From: Oxalobacter sp.
Lineage (GTDB): Bacteria; Pseudomonadota; Gammaproteobacteria; Burkholderiales; Burkholderiaceae_D
Assembly (NCBI GenBank): GCA_017524145.1
Contig: JAFWUI010000043.1
Coordinates: 62,001 to 126,000, forward strand
DNA: 64,000 nt
Direction: 5' to 3'
Shown: positions 47,529 to 59,116 of the stretch, piece by piece
Numbering within the stretch: the stretch's first letter is position 1
Layout: each line of letters begins with the position of its first letter
Notes under the pieces: model-generated
Told to the model about the DNA's origin: nothing
Database searches by the model: none
What the model saw: only the letters and a program-made list of their open reading frames with translations
Program-made: the position numbers and the translations under genes

Positions 47529-48935
47529 ATGAAACATAAGGTTAGGAAAATCCATTTTGTCGGTATCGGTGGCAGTGGGATGAGCGGTATTGCAGAAGTA
47601 CTGCTGAACCTCGGCTATACAATTACAGGATCTGACCTGTCCAGCAATGCCACCACCCGTCATCTGGCGGCATTGGGTGCCACAGTGATGCGTGGCCACA
47701 GGGCAGAAAACATTGAAGGGGCGGATGCGATTGTCGTCTCCACCGCCATCAAGGAAGACAATCCAGAAGTGCTGGCTGGCAGGAAGAAAAACATCCCGAT
47801 TGTGCCCCGTGCCGTCATGCTGGCAGAACTGATGCGCCTGAAAAAAGGGATTGCCATTGCAGGGACCCACGGCAAGACCACCACAACCAGCCTTGTCGCA
47901 AGCGTGCTGGCAGAAGGTGGCATGGACCCGACCTTTGTCATTGGGGGGCGGCTGAACAGCGCAGGGGCAAATGCCGGTCTGGGCACCGGTGAATACATTG
48001 TCGCAGAAGCCGACGAATCCGATGCATCGTTCCTGAACCTGACCCCCGTCATTGAAGTCATCACCAATATCGATGCAGACCATATGGACACATATGGGCA
48101 TGACTTCGCCCGGTTGAAACAGGCATTCATCTCCTTTACACAGAACCTGCCGTTCTATGGCCGGGCCATGCTCTGTATCGATGACCCGAATGTCCGGGAA
48201 ATCCTGCCGTTGGTTTCCAAGCCCGTGACCACCTACGGTTTCCATGAAGATGCCGATGTCCGGGCGGTCGATGCACGGGCAGAAGGCACCATGATGGTAT
48301 TCACCGCCTTGCAGCAGGGGCATGACCCTTTGCCGGTCAGGCTGAACCAGCCAGGGATGCACAATGTCCAGAACGCCTGTGCTGTGATAGCGATTGCCCG
48401 TGAACTCGGCGTTGATGATGCCGCCATCCAGCGGGCAATGGAAAACTTTACCGGAGTCAACCGCCGCTTTACCCGTCTGGGCAGGATCAAACTGCCGAAG
48501 AGTGACGGCACCACCGCAGAAGTCGATTTGGTTGATGATTATGGCCATCATCCAGCAGAAATGACTGCAACCATCGCAGCGGCGAGGGGAGCGTATCCTG
48601 GCAGGCGCCTGGTGCTCGCATTCCAGCCCCACCGCTATACCCGGACACGCGACCTGTTTGAAGATTTTGTCAGGGTGCTTTCCCGGGCAGACATCCTGCT
48701 GTTGGGCGAAGTCTATGCAGCAGGGGAACAGCCGATTGTTGCAGCAGACGGCAGGACACTGGCAAGGACAATCCGGCTGGCAGGCAAGGTCAATCCCGTT
48801 TTTGTTGAAGACATCAACGAAATGCCCAAGGTATTGCTGAACATCGTCGAGGATGATGATGTGGTGATGACCATGGGGGCAGGATCGATCACCTCGGTGG
48901 CAGGCATCCTGAAAGACAAGGCATTGGACGAGTGA
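47529..48935 (+). CDS. murC: UDP-N-acetylmuramate--L-alanine ligase
   Basis: Encodes a 468-aa cytoplasmic Mur ligase, the first amino-acid-adding step of the stem peptide. The N-terminal [17 protein letters not shown], the ATP loop GTHGKT (residues 112-117), [21 protein letters not shown] and the C-terminal [10 protein letters not shown] and FQPHRYTRT are all typical of MurC. It completes the set of Mur ligases (C, D, E-F) in this operon; murA and murB are not in the window. Confidence 0.97.
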   Translation: MKHKVRKIHFVGIGGSGMSGIAEVLLNLGYTITGSDLSSNATTRHLAALGATVMRGHRAENIEGADAIVVSTAIKEDNPEVLAGRKKNIPIVPRAVMLAELMRLKKGIAIAGTHGKTTTTSLVASVLAEGGMDPTFVIGGRLNSAGANAGLGTGEYIVAEADESDASFLNLTPVIEVITNIDADHMDTYGHDFARLKQAFISFTQNLPFYGRAMLCIDDPNVREILPLVSKPVTTYGFHEDADVRAVDARAEGTMMVFTALQQGHDPLPVRLNQPGMHNVQNACAVIAIARELGVDDAAIQRAMENFTGVNRRFTRLGRIKLPKSDGTTAEVDLVDDYGHHPAEMTATIAAARGAYPGRRLVLAFQPHRYTRTRDLFEDFVRVLSRADILLLGEVYAAGEQPIVAADGRTLARTIRLAGKVNPVFVEDINEMPKVLLNIVEDDDVVMTMGAGSITSVAGILKDKALDE

Positions 48936-48965
48936 TCCAGGCAGGGCAGATAGGAAGAAAAGGCA

Positions 48966-49919
48966 ATGAAGGAAATGGATTTTGGAAAAGTAGGCGTCCT
49001 GTATGGGGGCAAAGCAGCAGAACGTAAAGTGTCACTGGTTTCCGGGGCGGCAGTCTGTGAAGCATTGAAAAGCAAAGGGGTGGATGCCCACCTGTTTGAC
49101 ACCGGCACACAAGATGTCGCAAGCCTCCAGCAGGAAAATTTCGACAGGGTTTTCATTGCACTGCATGGCAGGTATGGTGAAGACGGCTGTGTCCAGGGAC
49201 TGCTCGAACAGATGCAGGTACCTTATACCGGTTCCGGTGTCATGGCATCTGCCATTGCCATGGACAAGGTCATGACCAAACGCGTATGGCTGGCAGAAGG
49301 GCTGCCAACGCCACGCTATATGGTACTGAAGGCTGATTCAGACCCCCTGGAAGTCGTCGAATATCTGGGACTGCCATTGATTGTCAAGCCAGCCCATGAA
49401 GGATCGACAATCGGGTTGACCAAAGTCACCGCTCCGGACCAATTGGCTGCCGCCTATCAGAAAGCTGCAGAACTGGACAGCTCTGTCCTGGCGGAAGAAT
49501 TCATCGCCGGCATGGAACTGACCTGTGCCGTGCTTGACCGGAATGGCGTGCCGGAAGCGCTGCCGCTGATCCGCATCATTGCGCCAGGCGCAAACTATGA
49601 TTACCACAACAAATATTTCAGCAATGAAACACAGTACCTGTGCCCTTGCGGGTTGGATGCGGCAGTCGAGAAAACCATCCAGGATTATGTCCTGAAAGCT
49701 TACAAGGCATTGGGGTGCCGCGGTTGGGGACGCATTGATGTCATGCTGCGCGAAAGCGATGGGCAGCCTTTCCTCCTGGAACTGAATTCATCACCGGGCA
49801 TGACAGGACATTCTCTGGTGCCGATGGCAGCCAAACAGGTTGGTTTGGGTTATGAAGACCTCTGTGTGACCCTGCTGAAAGGAGCAACATTGGATTACAT
49901 CCAGCATAAGAAAGATTGA
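48966..49919 (+). CDS. ddlB: D-alanine--D-alanine ligase
   Basis: Encodes a 317-aa ATP-grasp ligase that makes the D-Ala-D-Ala used by the MurF part of the fusion upstream. Visible parts: the N-terminal [17 protein letters not shown] (usually GGxSxEREVS, so two small substitutions), HGRYGEDG, the [17 protein letters not shown] site, [15 protein letters not shown] and the metal-binding [10 protein letters not shown] VanW gene elsewhere in the window has no link to it in sequence. It follows murC by 30 bases. Confidence 0.95.
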   Translation: MKEMDFGKVGVLYGGKAAERKVSLVSGAAVCEALKSKGVDAHLFDTGTQDVASLQQENFDRVFIALHGRYGEDGCVQGLLEQMQVPYTGSGVMASAIAMDKVMTKRVWLAEGLPTPRYMVLKADSDPLEVVEYLGLPLIVKPAHEGSTIGLTKVTAPDQLAAAYQKAAELDSSVLAEEFIAGMELTCAVLDRNGVPEALPLIRIIAPGANYDYHNKYFSNETQYLCPCGLDAAVEKTIQDYVLKAYKALGCRGWGRIDVMLRESDGQPFLLELNSSPGMTGHSLVPMAAKQVGLGYEDLCVTLLKGATLDYIQHKKD

Positions 49920-49943
49920 AGATAAGAAGGACTGGAAACAGTT

Positions 49944-50744
49944 ATGTGGCATAACATCCAGCTGTTGAAGAAACTGTCGAACTGCTTCTTCTGCCTGTTT
50001 TTCCTGGCAGTGGTGGCAGGGGTTGGCGCCTGGCTGCTCAAAAAGCCGGTCTACGCCCTGCAGCTGGTCAAGGTCCAGTCCATGGATGGCAAACCATTGA
50101 ACCATGTCAATGACATGACGGTCAGGAATATTGCCGTTCCTGAAATCAAGGGCAATTTCTTCACGGCGGACCTTGAAGAAATCCGCCAGGCATTTGAATC
50201 GGTTCCCTGGGTGCATAAGGCGAGTGTCCGCAGGGAATGGCCAGACAAACTGATTGTATCGCTGGAAGAGCATCAGCCTTTGGGCAGCTGGCGGGATGAT
50301 GGCAAACTCCTGTCAACGAAAGGGGAAGTCTTCACCGTCAATATGGCGGAAGCAGAAGTGGACAACAAGCTCAAACGGTTTTATGGGCCGGATGGGAGCG
50401 GGAAAGAAGTCCTGGAACATTATTGGGAATTCCGTGAACGGCTTGCAGAAGCCAATCTGGTACCGGTCGAGGTCCGGCTCTCAGACCTGTACTCCTGGTC
50501 TGTCCGGATGGATAACGGCATGCTGGTGATATTCGGGCGTGACAGGGAACCCCGTCCATTGGACAAGATGATGGACCGTTTCCTGAAGATTTATCCCCGC
50601 CTTGTCCAGAAATTCGGGAACCGGATTGACCGCATTGACATGCGGTATGCCAATGGGGTGGCGGTCCGGTTGAAAGGCTCGGCTTCCGCAGCTGACAAGG
50701 CGGCAGACAGAGAAACAGAACAGACAGAAGAAGCAACACAGTAG
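49944..50744 (+). CDS. ftsQ: cell division protein FtsQ
   Basis: Encodes a 266-aa bitopic protein: one membrane helix (about residues 15-33), a POTRA domain beginning near LQLVKVQSMDGKPLNHV, and the FtsQ beta domain ending with RIDRIDMRYANGVAVRLKG. A charged tail (EETQ-rich) follows. It links FtsLB to the early divisome. It lies between ddlB and ftsA, the standard place. Confidence 0.94.
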   Translation: MWHNIQLLKKLSNCFFCLFFLAVVAGVGAWLLKKPVYALQLVKVQSMDGKPLNHVNDMTVRNIAVPEIKGNFFTADLEEIRQAFESVPWVHKASVRREWPDKLIVSLEEHQPLGSWRDDGKLLSTKGEVFTVNMAEAEVDNKLKRFYGPDGSGKEVLEHYWEFRERLAEANLVPVEVRLSDLYSWSVRMDNGMLVIFGRDREPRPLDKMMDRFLKIYPRLVQKFGNRIDRIDMRYANGVAVRLKGSASAADKAADRETEQTEEATQ

Positions 50745-50759
50745 CAGGTGGCGTGCATT

Positions 50760-51992
50760 ATGGCGAAAGAAGAGAAAAAAATAATTGTCGGACTGGATAT
50801 CGGGACATCCAAGATTGTTGCAATCATTGCTGAAGTGCAGCCTGATGGACAGCATCAGATCATCGGGATTGGCCAGAGTGAATCCAAAGGGCTGAAAAAA
50901 GGGGTGGTCGTCAACCTGGACCAGACCGTCAACTCCATTGAAGCGGCGTTGAGCGAGGCTGAGACCATGGCAGGTGTCAAGGCTGAAGTCGTCTGTGTCG
51001 GCATTGCTGGCGGGCATATCCGGAGCTTCAATTCCCCGGGCATGGTCACCCTCAAGAACAAGGAAATCACCCAATGGGACTTGGACCGGGTATTGGAAAT
51101 GGCGAAATCCATCAACCTGCCAGAAGGACAGCAGTTCATCCATGCAGTGACCCAGGAATATGTCGTGGATGGGCAGGAAGGGGTTCATGAACCGGTCGGG
51201 ATGAGCGGGATGCGTCTGGAAGTCAGGGCGCACATCGTGACCGGGGCGGTTTCTGCGGTGGACAACATCGTCAAATGTATCCGCCGTTGCCATCTGGATG
51301 TCGCTGACCTGATGCTCCAGCCGATTGCATCGGCGGAAGCTGTACTGAGCCAGGATGAGAAGAACATGGGGGCAGTCGTGATTGATATCGGAGGGGGGAC
51401 AACCGACATCGCCATCTTCACGGATGGGGTCGTCCGCCATACCGAAGTGATACCGATTGCCGGAGACCAGGTCACCAATGACATCGCGATGATTTTCCGG
51501 ACACCGGTTGCCGATGCTGAAGAAATCAAGATGCGCTATGGCGTGGCGCTGCAGTCACTGGTCAGTCCTGAAGAACAGGTTGAGGCGCCAGGTATCGGTG
51601 ACCGGCCGCCATCACGTTATTCACGCCAGATGCTGGCAGCCATCATTGAGGCACGCATGGAAGAACTGTTCGGCCAGGCGAAAAAAGCGGTTGAGGATTC
51701 CGGTTACAGCCGGCAGATTGCTTCCGGCATTGTCCTGACAGGAGGCACCATGCTGCTGCCAGGGATGCTGCAGTTGGCGGAAAAGGTTTTTGACAGGCCT
51801 GTCCGTCTGGGACTGCCGCAGTACACAGGGCATCTGGCGGAAGTCGTCAAGAGCCCCCGCTATTCGACAGTCCACGGGTTGCTGATAGAAGCCAAGCGGC
51901 AGCATGAAAAAGGCTTGGTGCCGGTTACACAGCAGACAACGACAAATGCATTCATCGGCAAGGTGAAAAGCTGGTTCTGGGGAAATATTTGA
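50760..51992 (+). CDS. ftsA: cell division protein FtsA
   Basis: Encodes a 410-aa actin-like ATPase that anchors FtsZ to the membrane. It shows the phosphate loop VGLDIGTSKI, the SHS2 (1C) domain, VVIDIGGGTTDIAIF (phosphate 2), VLTGGTMLLPGM (adenosine) and a C-terminal amphipathic helix (GKVKSWFW) that binds membrane. The ATG at 50760 is preferred to the in-frame GTG at 50748 since AGGTGG lies eight bases upstream. ftsZ follows after 55 bases. Confidence 0.97.
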   Translation: MAKEEKKIIVGLDIGTSKIVAIIAEVQPDGQHQIIGIGQSESKGLKKGVVVNLDQTVNSIEAALSEAETMAGVKAEVVCVGIAGGHIRSFNSPGMVTLKNKEITQWDLDRVLEMAKSINLPEGQQFIHAVTQEYVVDGQEGVHEPVGMSGMRLEVRAHIVTGAVSAVDNIVKCIRRCHLDVADLMLQPIASAEAVLSQDEKNMGAVVIDIGGGTTDIAIFTDGVVRHTEVIPIAGDQVTNDIAMIFRTPVADAEEIKMRYGVALQSLVSPEEQVEAPGIGDRPPSRYSRQMLAAIIEARMEELFGQAKKAVEDSGYSRQIASGIVLTGGTMLLPGMLQLAEKVFDRPVRLGLPQYTGHLAEVVKSPRYSTVHGLLIEAKRQHEKGLVPVTQQTTTNAFIGKVKSWFWGNI

Positions 51993-52047
51993 TTAGGGTT
52001 GAGCAGGTTCCGTCATAAGGACGGAAAAGCATTACAGGAGCGAAAAT

Positions 52048-53226
52048 ATGGAATTTGATATGGTTGAAGATAACATCAATCTTGGTACGGTCATCAAGGT
52101 TGTTGGGGTCGGGGGCGCAGGCGGCAATGCTGTCCAGCACATGATCAACAAAGGGGTGTCTGGTGTGGAATTCATCGCTGCCAACACCGATGCGCAGGCA
52201 CTGTCCCATTCCAGTGCGGACAACATCATCCAGATTGGTGATTCCGGCCTGGGAGCCGGTATGCGCCCGGATATCGGCAGGAAACTGGCGGAAGAATCCC
52301 GTTCCCGCATTGAGGATGCTTTGCGTGGTGCGCATATGGTCTTCATCGCAGCCGGTATGGGCGGCGGTACCGGCACCGGTGCATCCCCGGTCATTGCAGA
52401 AGTGGCGAAATCCTTGGGAGCACTCACCGTTGCAGTCGTCTCAAAGCCTTTCTCCTATGAAGGTGCCAAGTGCATGGAAATGGCGGAAGCAGGCCTTGAG
52501 CAGCTGGGGCAGCATGTCGATTCCCTGATTGTCATCCTCAATGAAAAACTCGAAGAAATCTACGAAGATGACAGCATGGTGGAATGGTTCCAGCATGCGG
52601 ATGATGTTTTGAACAATGCGGTGGCAGGCATTGCAGAAATCATCAACGTCCGTGGCCATATCAACGTCGACTTCAACGACGTGAAGACCATCATGGCGGA
52701 ACAGGGCAAGGCAATGATGGGTACCGCCGTTGCAACCGGTTCCGACCGTGCCGTCACCGCGGCACAGGAAGCGGTTTCCTCCCCATTGCTCGATGGCATC
52801 AACCTGTCAGGTGCCCGTGGCGTTCTGGTCAATGTCACCGCAAGCAAGAGCCTCAAGGGTAAGGAAATCCGGCAGGTCATGGCGGTTGTCCGTGAATTCG
52901 CTTCACCGGAAGCCACCATCGTCCAAGGCGTTGCCTTCGATGATTCCATGGGCGATGACCTCCGTGTCACGGTCGTTGCCACCGGCCTGGACAAGCCTGT
53001 AGCTGCAAAGGCATCCAAACAGGCAGAAGCACCAGAAACCACTGCGGTTGCCGGAACGGCTGCGCCTGCTGCTGAACCGGCAGCCCAGCAGCCTGCTGCG
53101 GAGGCGCCAGCTGAAGTGCCGTCGGTTGATATCGGGAAATCTGTCGGAGATGTTGTCCAGCAGCTGAAAGAAGGCGGCATGGATACCTATGACATTCCTG
53201 CGTTCCTCCGTAATCAGATGAAATGA
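52048..53226 (+). CDS. ftsZ: cell division protein FtsZ
   Basis: Encodes a 392-aa tubulin-like GTPase that forms the Z-ring. The GTP-binding GGGTGTGA starts at residue 105, the N-terminal VGGAGGNAV and the T7 loop INVDFNDVKT are present. A linker rich in Ala/Pro/Glu (about residues 320-365) leads to the conserved C-terminal peptide (DIPAFLRNQMK) that binds FtsA and ZipA. The ribosome-binding site AGGAGCG precedes the ATG. A hairpin (53236-53271) follows the gene. Confidence 0.98.
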   Translation: MEFDMVEDNINLGTVIKVVGVGGAGGNAVQHMINKGVSGVEFIAANTDAQALSHSSADNIIQIGDSGLGAGMRPDIGRKLAEESRSRIEDALRGAHMVFIAAGMGGGTGTGASPVIAEVAKSLGALTVAVVSKPFSYEGAKCMEMAEAGLEQLGQHVDSLIVILNEKLEEIYEDDSMVEWFQHADDVLNNAVAGIAEIINVRGHINVDFNDVKTIMAEQGKAMMGTAVATGSDRAVTAAQEAVSSPLLDGINLSGARGVLVNVTASKSLKGKEIRQVMAVVREFASPEATIVQGVAFDDSMGDDLRVTVVATGLDKPVAAKASKQAEAPETTAVAGTAAPAAEPAAQQPAAEAPAEVPSVDIGKSVGDVVQQLKEGGMDTYDIPAFLRNQMK

Positions 53227-53235
53227 TTGATGTTT

Positions 53236-53271
53236 CAGGAAGATACAGGGTGCTCCGCCTGTATCTTTCCT
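53236..53271 (+). terminator. hairpin after ftsZ
   Basis: CAGGAAGATACAGG and CCTGTATCTTTCCTG form a long stem with a single bulged T and an 8-base loop. It has no T-run, so it could be a weak terminator or an mRNA processing/stability element between ftsZ and lpxC. Confidence 0.4.
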
Positions 53272-53394
53272 GTTACAGACGGTCACAGTTTTCCGTTTGA
53301 TTTCTGTGACAGGTTCTGCAAGAATTTCCAAGGAAGCGTAGAATAATACAGTTTATGGGAACCAAAGGTGCAGGAAGCACCTTTTATTTCGATT

Positions 53395-54330
53395 ATGTTG
53401 AAACAGAGGACAATTCAACGGGCCACCACCACGGTTGGTATCGGTCTGCATTCAGGTTACAAGGTCAAGCTCACCCTCCGTCCGGCACCACCGGATACCG
53501 GCATCGTCTTCCACCGGACAGACCTGGACCCTCAGGTCACGATTCCAGTCAGTGCAGAAGCCATCGGTGAAACCATGATGGCATCAACCCTGGTCCAGAA
53601 CGGTGTCCGGATTTCCACCATTGAACACCTGATGTCTGCCTGCTGCGGTCTGGGTATCGACAACCTGCATATCGATGTCAGTGCCGAAGAAATCCCTATT
53701 ATGGATGGTTCCGCTTCTACATTTGTTTTCCTGCTCCAGCAGGCGGGCCTGAAAGAACAGGATGCCCCTAAAAAATATATCCGTCTGAAACAGAAAGTCG
53801 AGGTCACTGAAGGGAAAGGTGATGACCTGAAATGGGCAAGGCTGGAACCCTACAATGGCTTCAAGCTCGACTTCTTCATTGAATTCGACCATCCTGCCAT
53901 CAACTCGACCCATCAGCGTGCAGTGGTTGATTTCGGCAAGGATTCTTATGTCAGGGACGTATCCCGCGCCCGTACCTTCGGCTTTGTCAAGGATGTTGAA
54001 CTGCTCCGCAGCATGGGACTGGCACGGGGAGGCTCTTTGGAAAACGCCATCGTGATGGACGAATACCATATCCTCAATGCCTATGGCCTGCGTTATGAAG
54101 ATGAATTTGTCCGCCATAAGATCCTGGATGCCATCGGTGACCTCTATAACATCGGAATGCCGATGCTGGCTTCCTACACTGCGCACAAATCCGGCCATGC
54201 GCTGAACAACCAGTTGATCCGGGCATTGCTGGCGCAGCCAGAAGCCTTTGAGGTGGTCAGTTTTGAAGACCACGAAAAGGCACCGGCTGACTTGGTGGAA
54301 CAGTCCAACCTGGAATGGGTCCCTGCCTGA
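53395..54330 (+). CDS. lpxC: UDP-3-O-acyl-N-acetylglucosamine deacetylase
   Basis: Encodes a 311-aa zinc amidase, the committed step of lipid A synthesis. Zinc ligands can be seen: His78 in STIEHLMSA, then His241 and Asp245 in the [10 protein letters not shown] helix; the basic His is in [11 protein letters not shown]. The start at 53395 ([10 protein letters not shown]) gives the family N-terminus; an in-frame ATG at 53368 is unlikely. It closes the dcw cluster, 168 bases after ftsZ, as in E. coli. Confidence 0.97.
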   Translation: MLKQRTIQRATTTVGIGLHSGYKVKLTLRPAPPDTGIVFHRTDLDPQVTIPVSAEAIGETMMASTLVQNGVRISTIEHLMSACCGLGIDNLHIDVSAEEIPIMDGSASTFVFLLQQAGLKEQDAPKKYIRLKQKVEVTEGKGDDLKWARLEPYNGFKLDFFIEFDHPAINSTHQRAVVDFGKDSYVRDVSRARTFGFVKDVELLRSMGLARGGSLENAIVMDEYHILNAYGLRYEDEFVRHKILDAIGDLYNIGMPMLASYTAHKSGHALNNQLIRALLAQPEAFEVVSFEDHEKAPADLVEQSNLEWVPA

Positions 54331-54336
54331 GCAGGC

Positions 54337-54789
54337 TTAACGGTGGCGCAGCAGCCTTTTCAGTGAGTTCCGCAGGTCTGACGGGCTGTTGCTTTCTTCC
54401 AGTTTCCGGTAAAGGGCTTCGAAAGAAGCCCTTGCTTTTTCGGAGAACTGCCTGGGCTTGGCCGTTGGTTTTGACGGTCCGGCAGGTCTCTGGTCCAGGC
54501 TGACCTTCAACCGGACCTGGCTGATTTCCCAACCCCTGTTCCTGAGCCCCTGCAGCAGCATCCCCGTATTCTGACGGACCCTGGCTGCCAGTGTCTGGTT
54601 CGGGGCGCCGATGGAAAGGACACCGTTTTCCAAGCGCAGGATGCGGCATGAGCTGAACCAAGGCGGCATCAGCCGCCGGCAGTCTGCCAGGATGGCGGCA
54701 TACTGCTGGGCCGTCTTGAAAAGCCGGGTCATATGTTCCTGTCCGTTCAGATAATCGGAAGGAGAAGAAAAAGTACCTGTTCTGTTCAT
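54337..54789 (-). CDS. dciA: DUF721 family protein (DciA-like)
   Basis: Encodes a 150-aa protein of the DUF721/DciA family, which in many bacteria helps load the replicative helicase DnaB. The core around LADCRRLMPPWFSSCRILRLENGVLSIG and ARVRQNTGMLLQGLRNRGW matches the KH-like domain, followed by a basic, Pro/Lys-rich tail. The start is taken at 54789; in-frame starts to 54867 add non-conserved sequence. It is convergent with lpxC (six bases apart) and divergent from secA, the usual betaproteobacterial setting. Confidence 0.82.
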   Translation of the reverse strand: MNRTGTFSSPSDYLNGQEHMTRLFKTAQQYAAILADCRRLMPPWFSSCRILRLENGVLSIGAPNQTLAARVRQNTGMLLQGLRNRGWEISQVRLKVSLDQRPAGPSKPTAKPRQFSEKARASFEALYRKLEESNSPSDLRNSLKRLLRHR

Positions 54790-54980
54790 GCTGGAATAAC
54801 CGGAGTGCCCCAAAAGGAAAGTGGAACTACTGGAACCATACCCACAGTGGCTGGAAAAAACAACCATTCCCTTGAAAAACGCCTCTTGGTCCCCATTGTC
54901 TGCCTGTATTGGAACGATGTTGCCCGAAAGCCGTTACGGGGCAAAAATCGCATGATAAAATGTCATATTACGGTATTTGC

Positions 54981-55002
54981 GCCCTGAGTTTTGAGACAGG
55001 GC
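54981..55002. repeat. 6-bp inverted repeat upstream of secA
   Basis: GCCCTG (54981-54986) and CAGGGC (54997-55002) flank a 10-base loop in the 265-base dciA-secA gap. It may be part of the secA leader. No known secA regulatory peptide (SecM) is recognisable. The rest of the gap shows only AT-rich sequence around 54950-54965. Confidence 0.3.
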
Positions 55003-55054
55003 TTGTTGTCATGCAGTATGCGGATGTCATGCTGCTTAATTTAATGGATGTGTC

Positions 55055-57832
55055 ATGTCCTTTTTCACCAGCATATTTGGTAGCCGGAATTCCCGGTTGT
55101 TGAAAAGCTATGGGAAAACCGTAGCACAGATCAACGCATTGGAACCCGCCATGGAAGCGCTTTCAGATGAAGCGCTCCAGGCAAAAACCCCTGAATTCAA
55201 GCAACGCCTTGCCAATGGCGAATCCTTGGACAACCTGCTGCCGGAAGCCTTTGCCGTCTGCCGTGAAGCCAGCAGGCGCGTCCTGAAAATGCGCCACTTC
55301 GACGTGCAGCTGCTTGGTGGGATGGCGCTCCATTACGGCAAGATTGCAGAAATGGCGACGGGTGAAGGCAAGACACTGGTTGCGACATTGCCCGCTTACC
55401 TGAACGGCCTGACCGGTCAGGGTGTCCATGTGGTGACCGTCAATGACTACCTGGCACAGCGTGACGCAGAATGGATGTCCCGCCTTTATGGCTGGCTGGG
55501 ACTGAGCACAGGCGTCAACCTGCCATCCATGAGCCATGAAGAGAAACAGCAGGCCTACGCCGCTGACATCACTTATGGCACCAACAACGAATATGGTTTC
55601 GACTACCTGCGTGACAACATGGTTTACCGCGTCAGCGACCGGGTCCAGCGTGGGTTGGCGTATGGCATCGTCGACGAAGTGGACTCCATCCTGATTGACG
55701 AAGCCCGTACCCCATTGATCATCTCCGGTCAGGCGGAAGACTCCAACGACCTGTACGAACGCATCAACGAAATCCCGCCGAAACTGACACTGCAGATCGG
55801 TGAAGAAACCAAAGACGGCAAGGGCAAGATCGAAGTTCCCGGTGACTACACCAAGGACGAAAAGACCCGTCAGGTCTATCTGACCGATGCCGGATACGAA
55901 AAGGCTGAAAAGATCCTGGCAGAAATGGGGCTGCTGCAGAAAGGCGCATCCCTGTATGATGCCGCCCATATCATCCTGGTCCATCATCTGTATGCGGCAC
56001 TGCGTGCCCATGCACTGTACCACCGGGACCAGCATTATGTCGTCCAGAATGATGAAATCGTCATTGTCGATGAATTCACCGGGCGTCTGATGGAAGGGCG
56101 GCGCTGGTCTGAAGGCCTGCACCAGGCGATTGAGGCGAAAGAACACGTCACCATCCAGAACGAAAACCAGACACTGGCCTCCATCACGTTCCAGAACTAC
56201 TTCCGTATGTACAACAAACTGTCCGGCATGACCGGTACAGCCGATACCGAAGCATACGAATTCCAGGACATCTATGGTCTGGAAACCGTGGTCATCCCGA
56301 CCAACCGCCCGAACCAGCGTAAGGATGCCCCAGACCTGGTTTACCGCTCTGAAGAAGAAAAATACGAAGCCGTCCTGGGCGACATCAAGGACTGCTATGA
56401 CCGTGGCCAGCCGGTGCTGGTCGGTACCACCTCGATTGAAAACTCTGAACGGCTGTCGGCTTACCTGACCAAGATGCACATTCCCCATAACGTGCTGAAT
56501 GCAAAACAGCATGCTAGAGAAGCGCAGATCGTTGCCCAGGCAGGCCGTCCAAAAATGATCACCATCGCCACCAACATGGCAGGCCGTGGGACCGATATCG
56601 TGCTCGGCGGCAATGTCGAGAAACAGGTTGAGTTCATCCAGGCGGACGACAAGATTCCAGAAGAAGAAAAGGCGGCGAAGATCAAACAGCTCCAGGACGA
56701 ATGGCAGTCCCTGCATGACTTTGTGCTGGCACAGGGCGGGCTGCATATCATCGGTACCGAACGCCATGAATCCCGCCGCGTGGACAACCAGTTGAGGGGG
56801 CGTTCCGCCCGTCAGGGCGACCCGGGTTCTTCCCGTTTCTACCTCTCGCTGGATGATGAGCTGCTGCGTATTTTCGCCGGTGACACGATGCGTGCCGTCA
56901 TGAACCGCCTGAACATGCCTCGTGGTGAAGCCATTGAATCCAAACTGGTTTCCCGGTCGATTGAATCTGCCCAGCGCAAGGTTGAAGGCCATAACTTCGA
57001 TATGCGTAAGCAGCTGCTGAAATACGATGACGTCGCCAACGAACAGCGCAAGGTGCTTTACCAGCAGCGTAATGAACTGCTGGAAATGGCAGACACCACC
57101 GAACTTGCCAGGGACCTCCGCCATGGCACCTTCACCGACCTGTTCCGTGCCTATTTCCCGGAAGAATCCATCGAAGAACAATGGGACATCGCCGGTCTTG
57201 AAAAAGAACTGAAGAGCGTCTGGCAGGTTGAGATGCCCGTCCCGATGGCGCAGATGCTCGAAGAAAACAAGACGATGACCGATGATGACCTGCTGGAAGA
57301 ACTCCTGCGGATCACCGATGAACGCTATGAAGCGAAAATCGAGATGGTCGACCGTGAAGCCTGGATTGAATACGAACGGGGCGTCATCCTGCAGAGCATG
57401 GACAACTTCTGGCGGGAACACCTGTCCTCGCTGGACCATCTGCGCAAAGGCATCCATCTGCGTGGCTATGCCCATAAGAATCCAGAGCAGGAATACAAGT
57501 TTGAATCATTCAAGCTGTTTGACCAGATGCTCCGGATGATCCGTGATGATGCCACCAAAGTCCTGTTCCTGGTCCAGATCCGTACCCGGGAAGAAGTCGA
57601 GGCAGAACAGCGGGCAATAGCAGAACGGGCTGAAGCCGAAAGGCGGGCGCTGGAAGAAGCCATGGCGGCAGCCGCCCAGCAGGACCAGAAAATCACCATC
57701 AAGACCACCATCAGTGATGCAGACAGTGAAAGTGGCAATAAAGGTGGCGGAATTCCCCGTGTTGGCCGCAACGAACCCTGCCCATGTGGCAGTGGCAAGA
57801 AATACAAGCATTGCCATGGCAAGCTCAAATGA
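55055..57832 (+). CDS. secA: protein translocase ATPase SecA
   Basis: Encodes the 925-aa motor of the Sec pathway, which pushes preproteins through SecYEG. Walker A ATGEGKT is at about residues 101-107; [20 protein letters not shown] (Walker B region), [12 protein letters not shown] and the [20 protein letters not shown] scaffold helix are all visible. The C-terminal zinc-binding [14 protein letters not shown] binds SecB. The several signal-peptide proteins in this window would be its substrates. Confidence 0.98.
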   Translation: MSFFTSIFGSRNSRLLKSYGKTVAQINALEPAMEALSDEALQAKTPEFKQRLANGESLDNLLPEAFAVCREASRRVLKMRHFDVQLLGGMALHYGKIAEMATGEGKTLVATLPAYLNGLTGQGVHVVTVNDYLAQRDAEWMSRLYGWLGLSTGVNLPSMSHEEKQQAYAADITYGTNNEYGFDYLRDNMVYRVSDRVQRGLAYGIVDEVDSILIDEARTPLIISGQAEDSNDLYERINEIPPKLTLQIGEETKDGKGKIEVPGDYTKDEKTRQVYLTDAGYEKAEKILAEMGLLQKGASLYDAAHIILVHHLYAALRAHALYHRDQHYVVQNDEIVIVDEFTGRLMEGRRWSEGLHQAIEAKEHVTIQNENQTLASITFQNYFRMYNKLSGMTGTADTEAYEFQDIYGLETVVIPTNRPNQRKDAPDLVYRSEEEKYEAVLGDIKDCYDRGQPVLVGTTSIENSERLSAYLTKMHIPHNVLNAKQHAREAQIVAQAGRPKMITIATNMAGRGTDIVLGGNVEKQVEFIQADDKIPEEEKAAKIKQLQDEWQSLHDFVLAQGGLHIIGTERHESRRVDNQLRGRSARQGDPGSSRFYLSLDDELLRIFAGDTMRAVMNRLNMPRGEAIESKLVSRSIESAQRKVEGHNFDMRKQLLKYDDVANEQRKVLYQQRNELLEMADTTELARDLRHGTFTDLFRAYFPEESIEEQWDIAGLEKELKSVWQVEMPVPMAQMLEENKTMTDDDLLEELLRITDERYEAKIEMVDREAWIEYERGVILQSMDNFWREHLSSLDHLRKGIHLRGYAHKNPEQEYKFESFKLFDQMLRMIRDDATKVLFLVQIRTREEVEAEQRAIAERAEAERRALEEAMAAAAQQDQKITIKTTISDADSESGNKGGGIPRVGRNEPCPCGSGKKYKHCHGKLK

Positions 57833-57877
57833 GCCTTGACCGGTGGCAAGTGAAGGTTTTTTAGAAAGGATGGAAAA

Positions 57878-59116
57878 ATGGCTGTGAATCTCCCTGCCCC
57901 AGTGGCGTCTGAACTCAAGCCTGTTGCCGGGCTCGAACTGGGTTACGCCATGGCGGCGATCAAGAAAGAAAACCGGAAAGACCTGCTGGTGGTCCGTCTG
58001 TCAGAAGGCGCAGCAGTCGCCGGAGTCTTCACCAAGAACCGCTTCTGTGCAGCACCCGTGCAGATCTGCCGGGACAACCTGGCGAAGGTCAAGGCCTCCG
58101 GCAAGTCCATCCGTGCATTGATGGTCAACACCGGCAACGCCAATGCGGGCACCGGCGAATCCGGTTACCGTGATGCCGTCAACACCAGCAAGGCGCTGGC
58201 AGACCTGCTGGGGATTGCGCCTGAACAGGTCCTGCCGTTTTCCACCGGCGTCATCCTCGAACCCCTGCCTGCCGACCGCCTGATTGCCGGACTGCCGGCT
58301 GCGGTCGCCGACCTCAAGGCAGACAACTGGCTGAATGCGGCAGAAGCCATCATGACCACCGACACCACGCCAAAGGCTGCCTCCCGCACCCTCCAGCTGG
58401 ATGGCAAGACCGTCACGGTCACAGGCATCTGCAAAGGCGCTGGCATGATCCATCCGAACATGGCGACCATGCTGGGTTTCATGGCAACCGATGCCGCTGT
58501 CCCGCAGGATGTCCTGGAAGGCATGCTTGAATATGCCGTCAACAAGTCCTTCAACTGCATCACCGTGGACGGAGACACCTCCACCAACGATTCCCTGATC
58601 CTGATGGCGACCGGCAAAGTTGATGCCGGCATCACCGGAACCGCTTCCGCCAACTACCAGGCACTGCAGGATGCGGTCACCAGCCTGGCGCAGGAACTGG
58701 CGCAGAAAATCATCCGCGATGGGGAAGGGGCTTCCAAATTCATCACCATCACCGTCGAACAGGGCAAGACTGAAGAAGAATGCCGCAAGGTCGCTTATGC
58801 CATCGCCCATTCACCACTGGTCAAGACAGCTTTCTTCGCCTCTGACCCGAACCTGGGGCGTATCCTGGCTGCCATCGGCTATGCCGGGGTGGAAGACCTG
58901 GATGTCGGCAAGCTGGAACTCTATCTCGATGATGTCCTCGTTGCCAAAGATGGCGGCAGGAACCCAGCTTATCGGGAAGAAGACGGCCAGCGTGTCATGG
59001 GCAAGCCAGAAATCCTCGTCCGTGTCGTGCTGGCACGTGGTGATGCCACCGCCACCGTCTGGACCTGTGACCTCTCACATGACTACGTTTCCATCAACGC
59101 AGACTACCGTTCATGA
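57878..59116 (+). CDS. argJ: bifunctional glutamate N-acetyltransferase / amino-acid acetyltransferase
   Basis: Encodes a 412-aa ArgJ that transfers the acetyl group from acetyl-ornithine to glutamate in arginine synthesis, and may also use acetyl-CoA. The self-cleavage site lies in [11 protein letters not shown] with Thr197 as the new N-terminal nucleophile, giving alpha and beta chains. [11 protein letters not shown] and the [16 protein letters not shown] oxyanion region ([12 protein letters not shown] here) are conserved. It overlaps the DUF815 gene by four bases. Confidence 0.96.
   Translation: MAVNLPAPVASELKPVAGLELGYAMAAIKKENRKDLLVVRLSEGAAVAGVFTKNRFCAAPVQICRDNLAKVKASGKSIRALMVNTGNANAGTGESGYRDAVNTSKALADLLGIAPEQVLPFSTGVILEPLPADRLIAGLPAAVADLKADNWLNAAEAIMTTDTTPKAASRTLQLDGKTVTVTGICKGAGMIHPNMATMLGFMATDAAVPQDVLEGMLEYAVNKSFNCITVDGDTSTNDSLILMATGKVDAGITGTASANYQALQDAVTSLAQELAQKIIRDGEGASKFITITVEQGKTEEECRKVAYAIAHSPLVKTAFFASDPNLGRILAAIGYAGVEDLDVGKLELYLDDVLVAKDGGRNPAYREEDGQRVMGKPEILVRVVLARGDATATVWTCDLSHDYVSINADYRS

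Noticed and set aside
47256..48632. A 458-codon minus-strand open frame.
   Set aside because: Antisense to murG and murC; composition is of the shadow type and it has no homology-like features.
55163..57475. A 770-codon minus-strand open frame.
   Set aside because: It is entirely antisense to secA, has a low-complexity Phe/Gln/Val composition and no recognisable motif or ribosome site.
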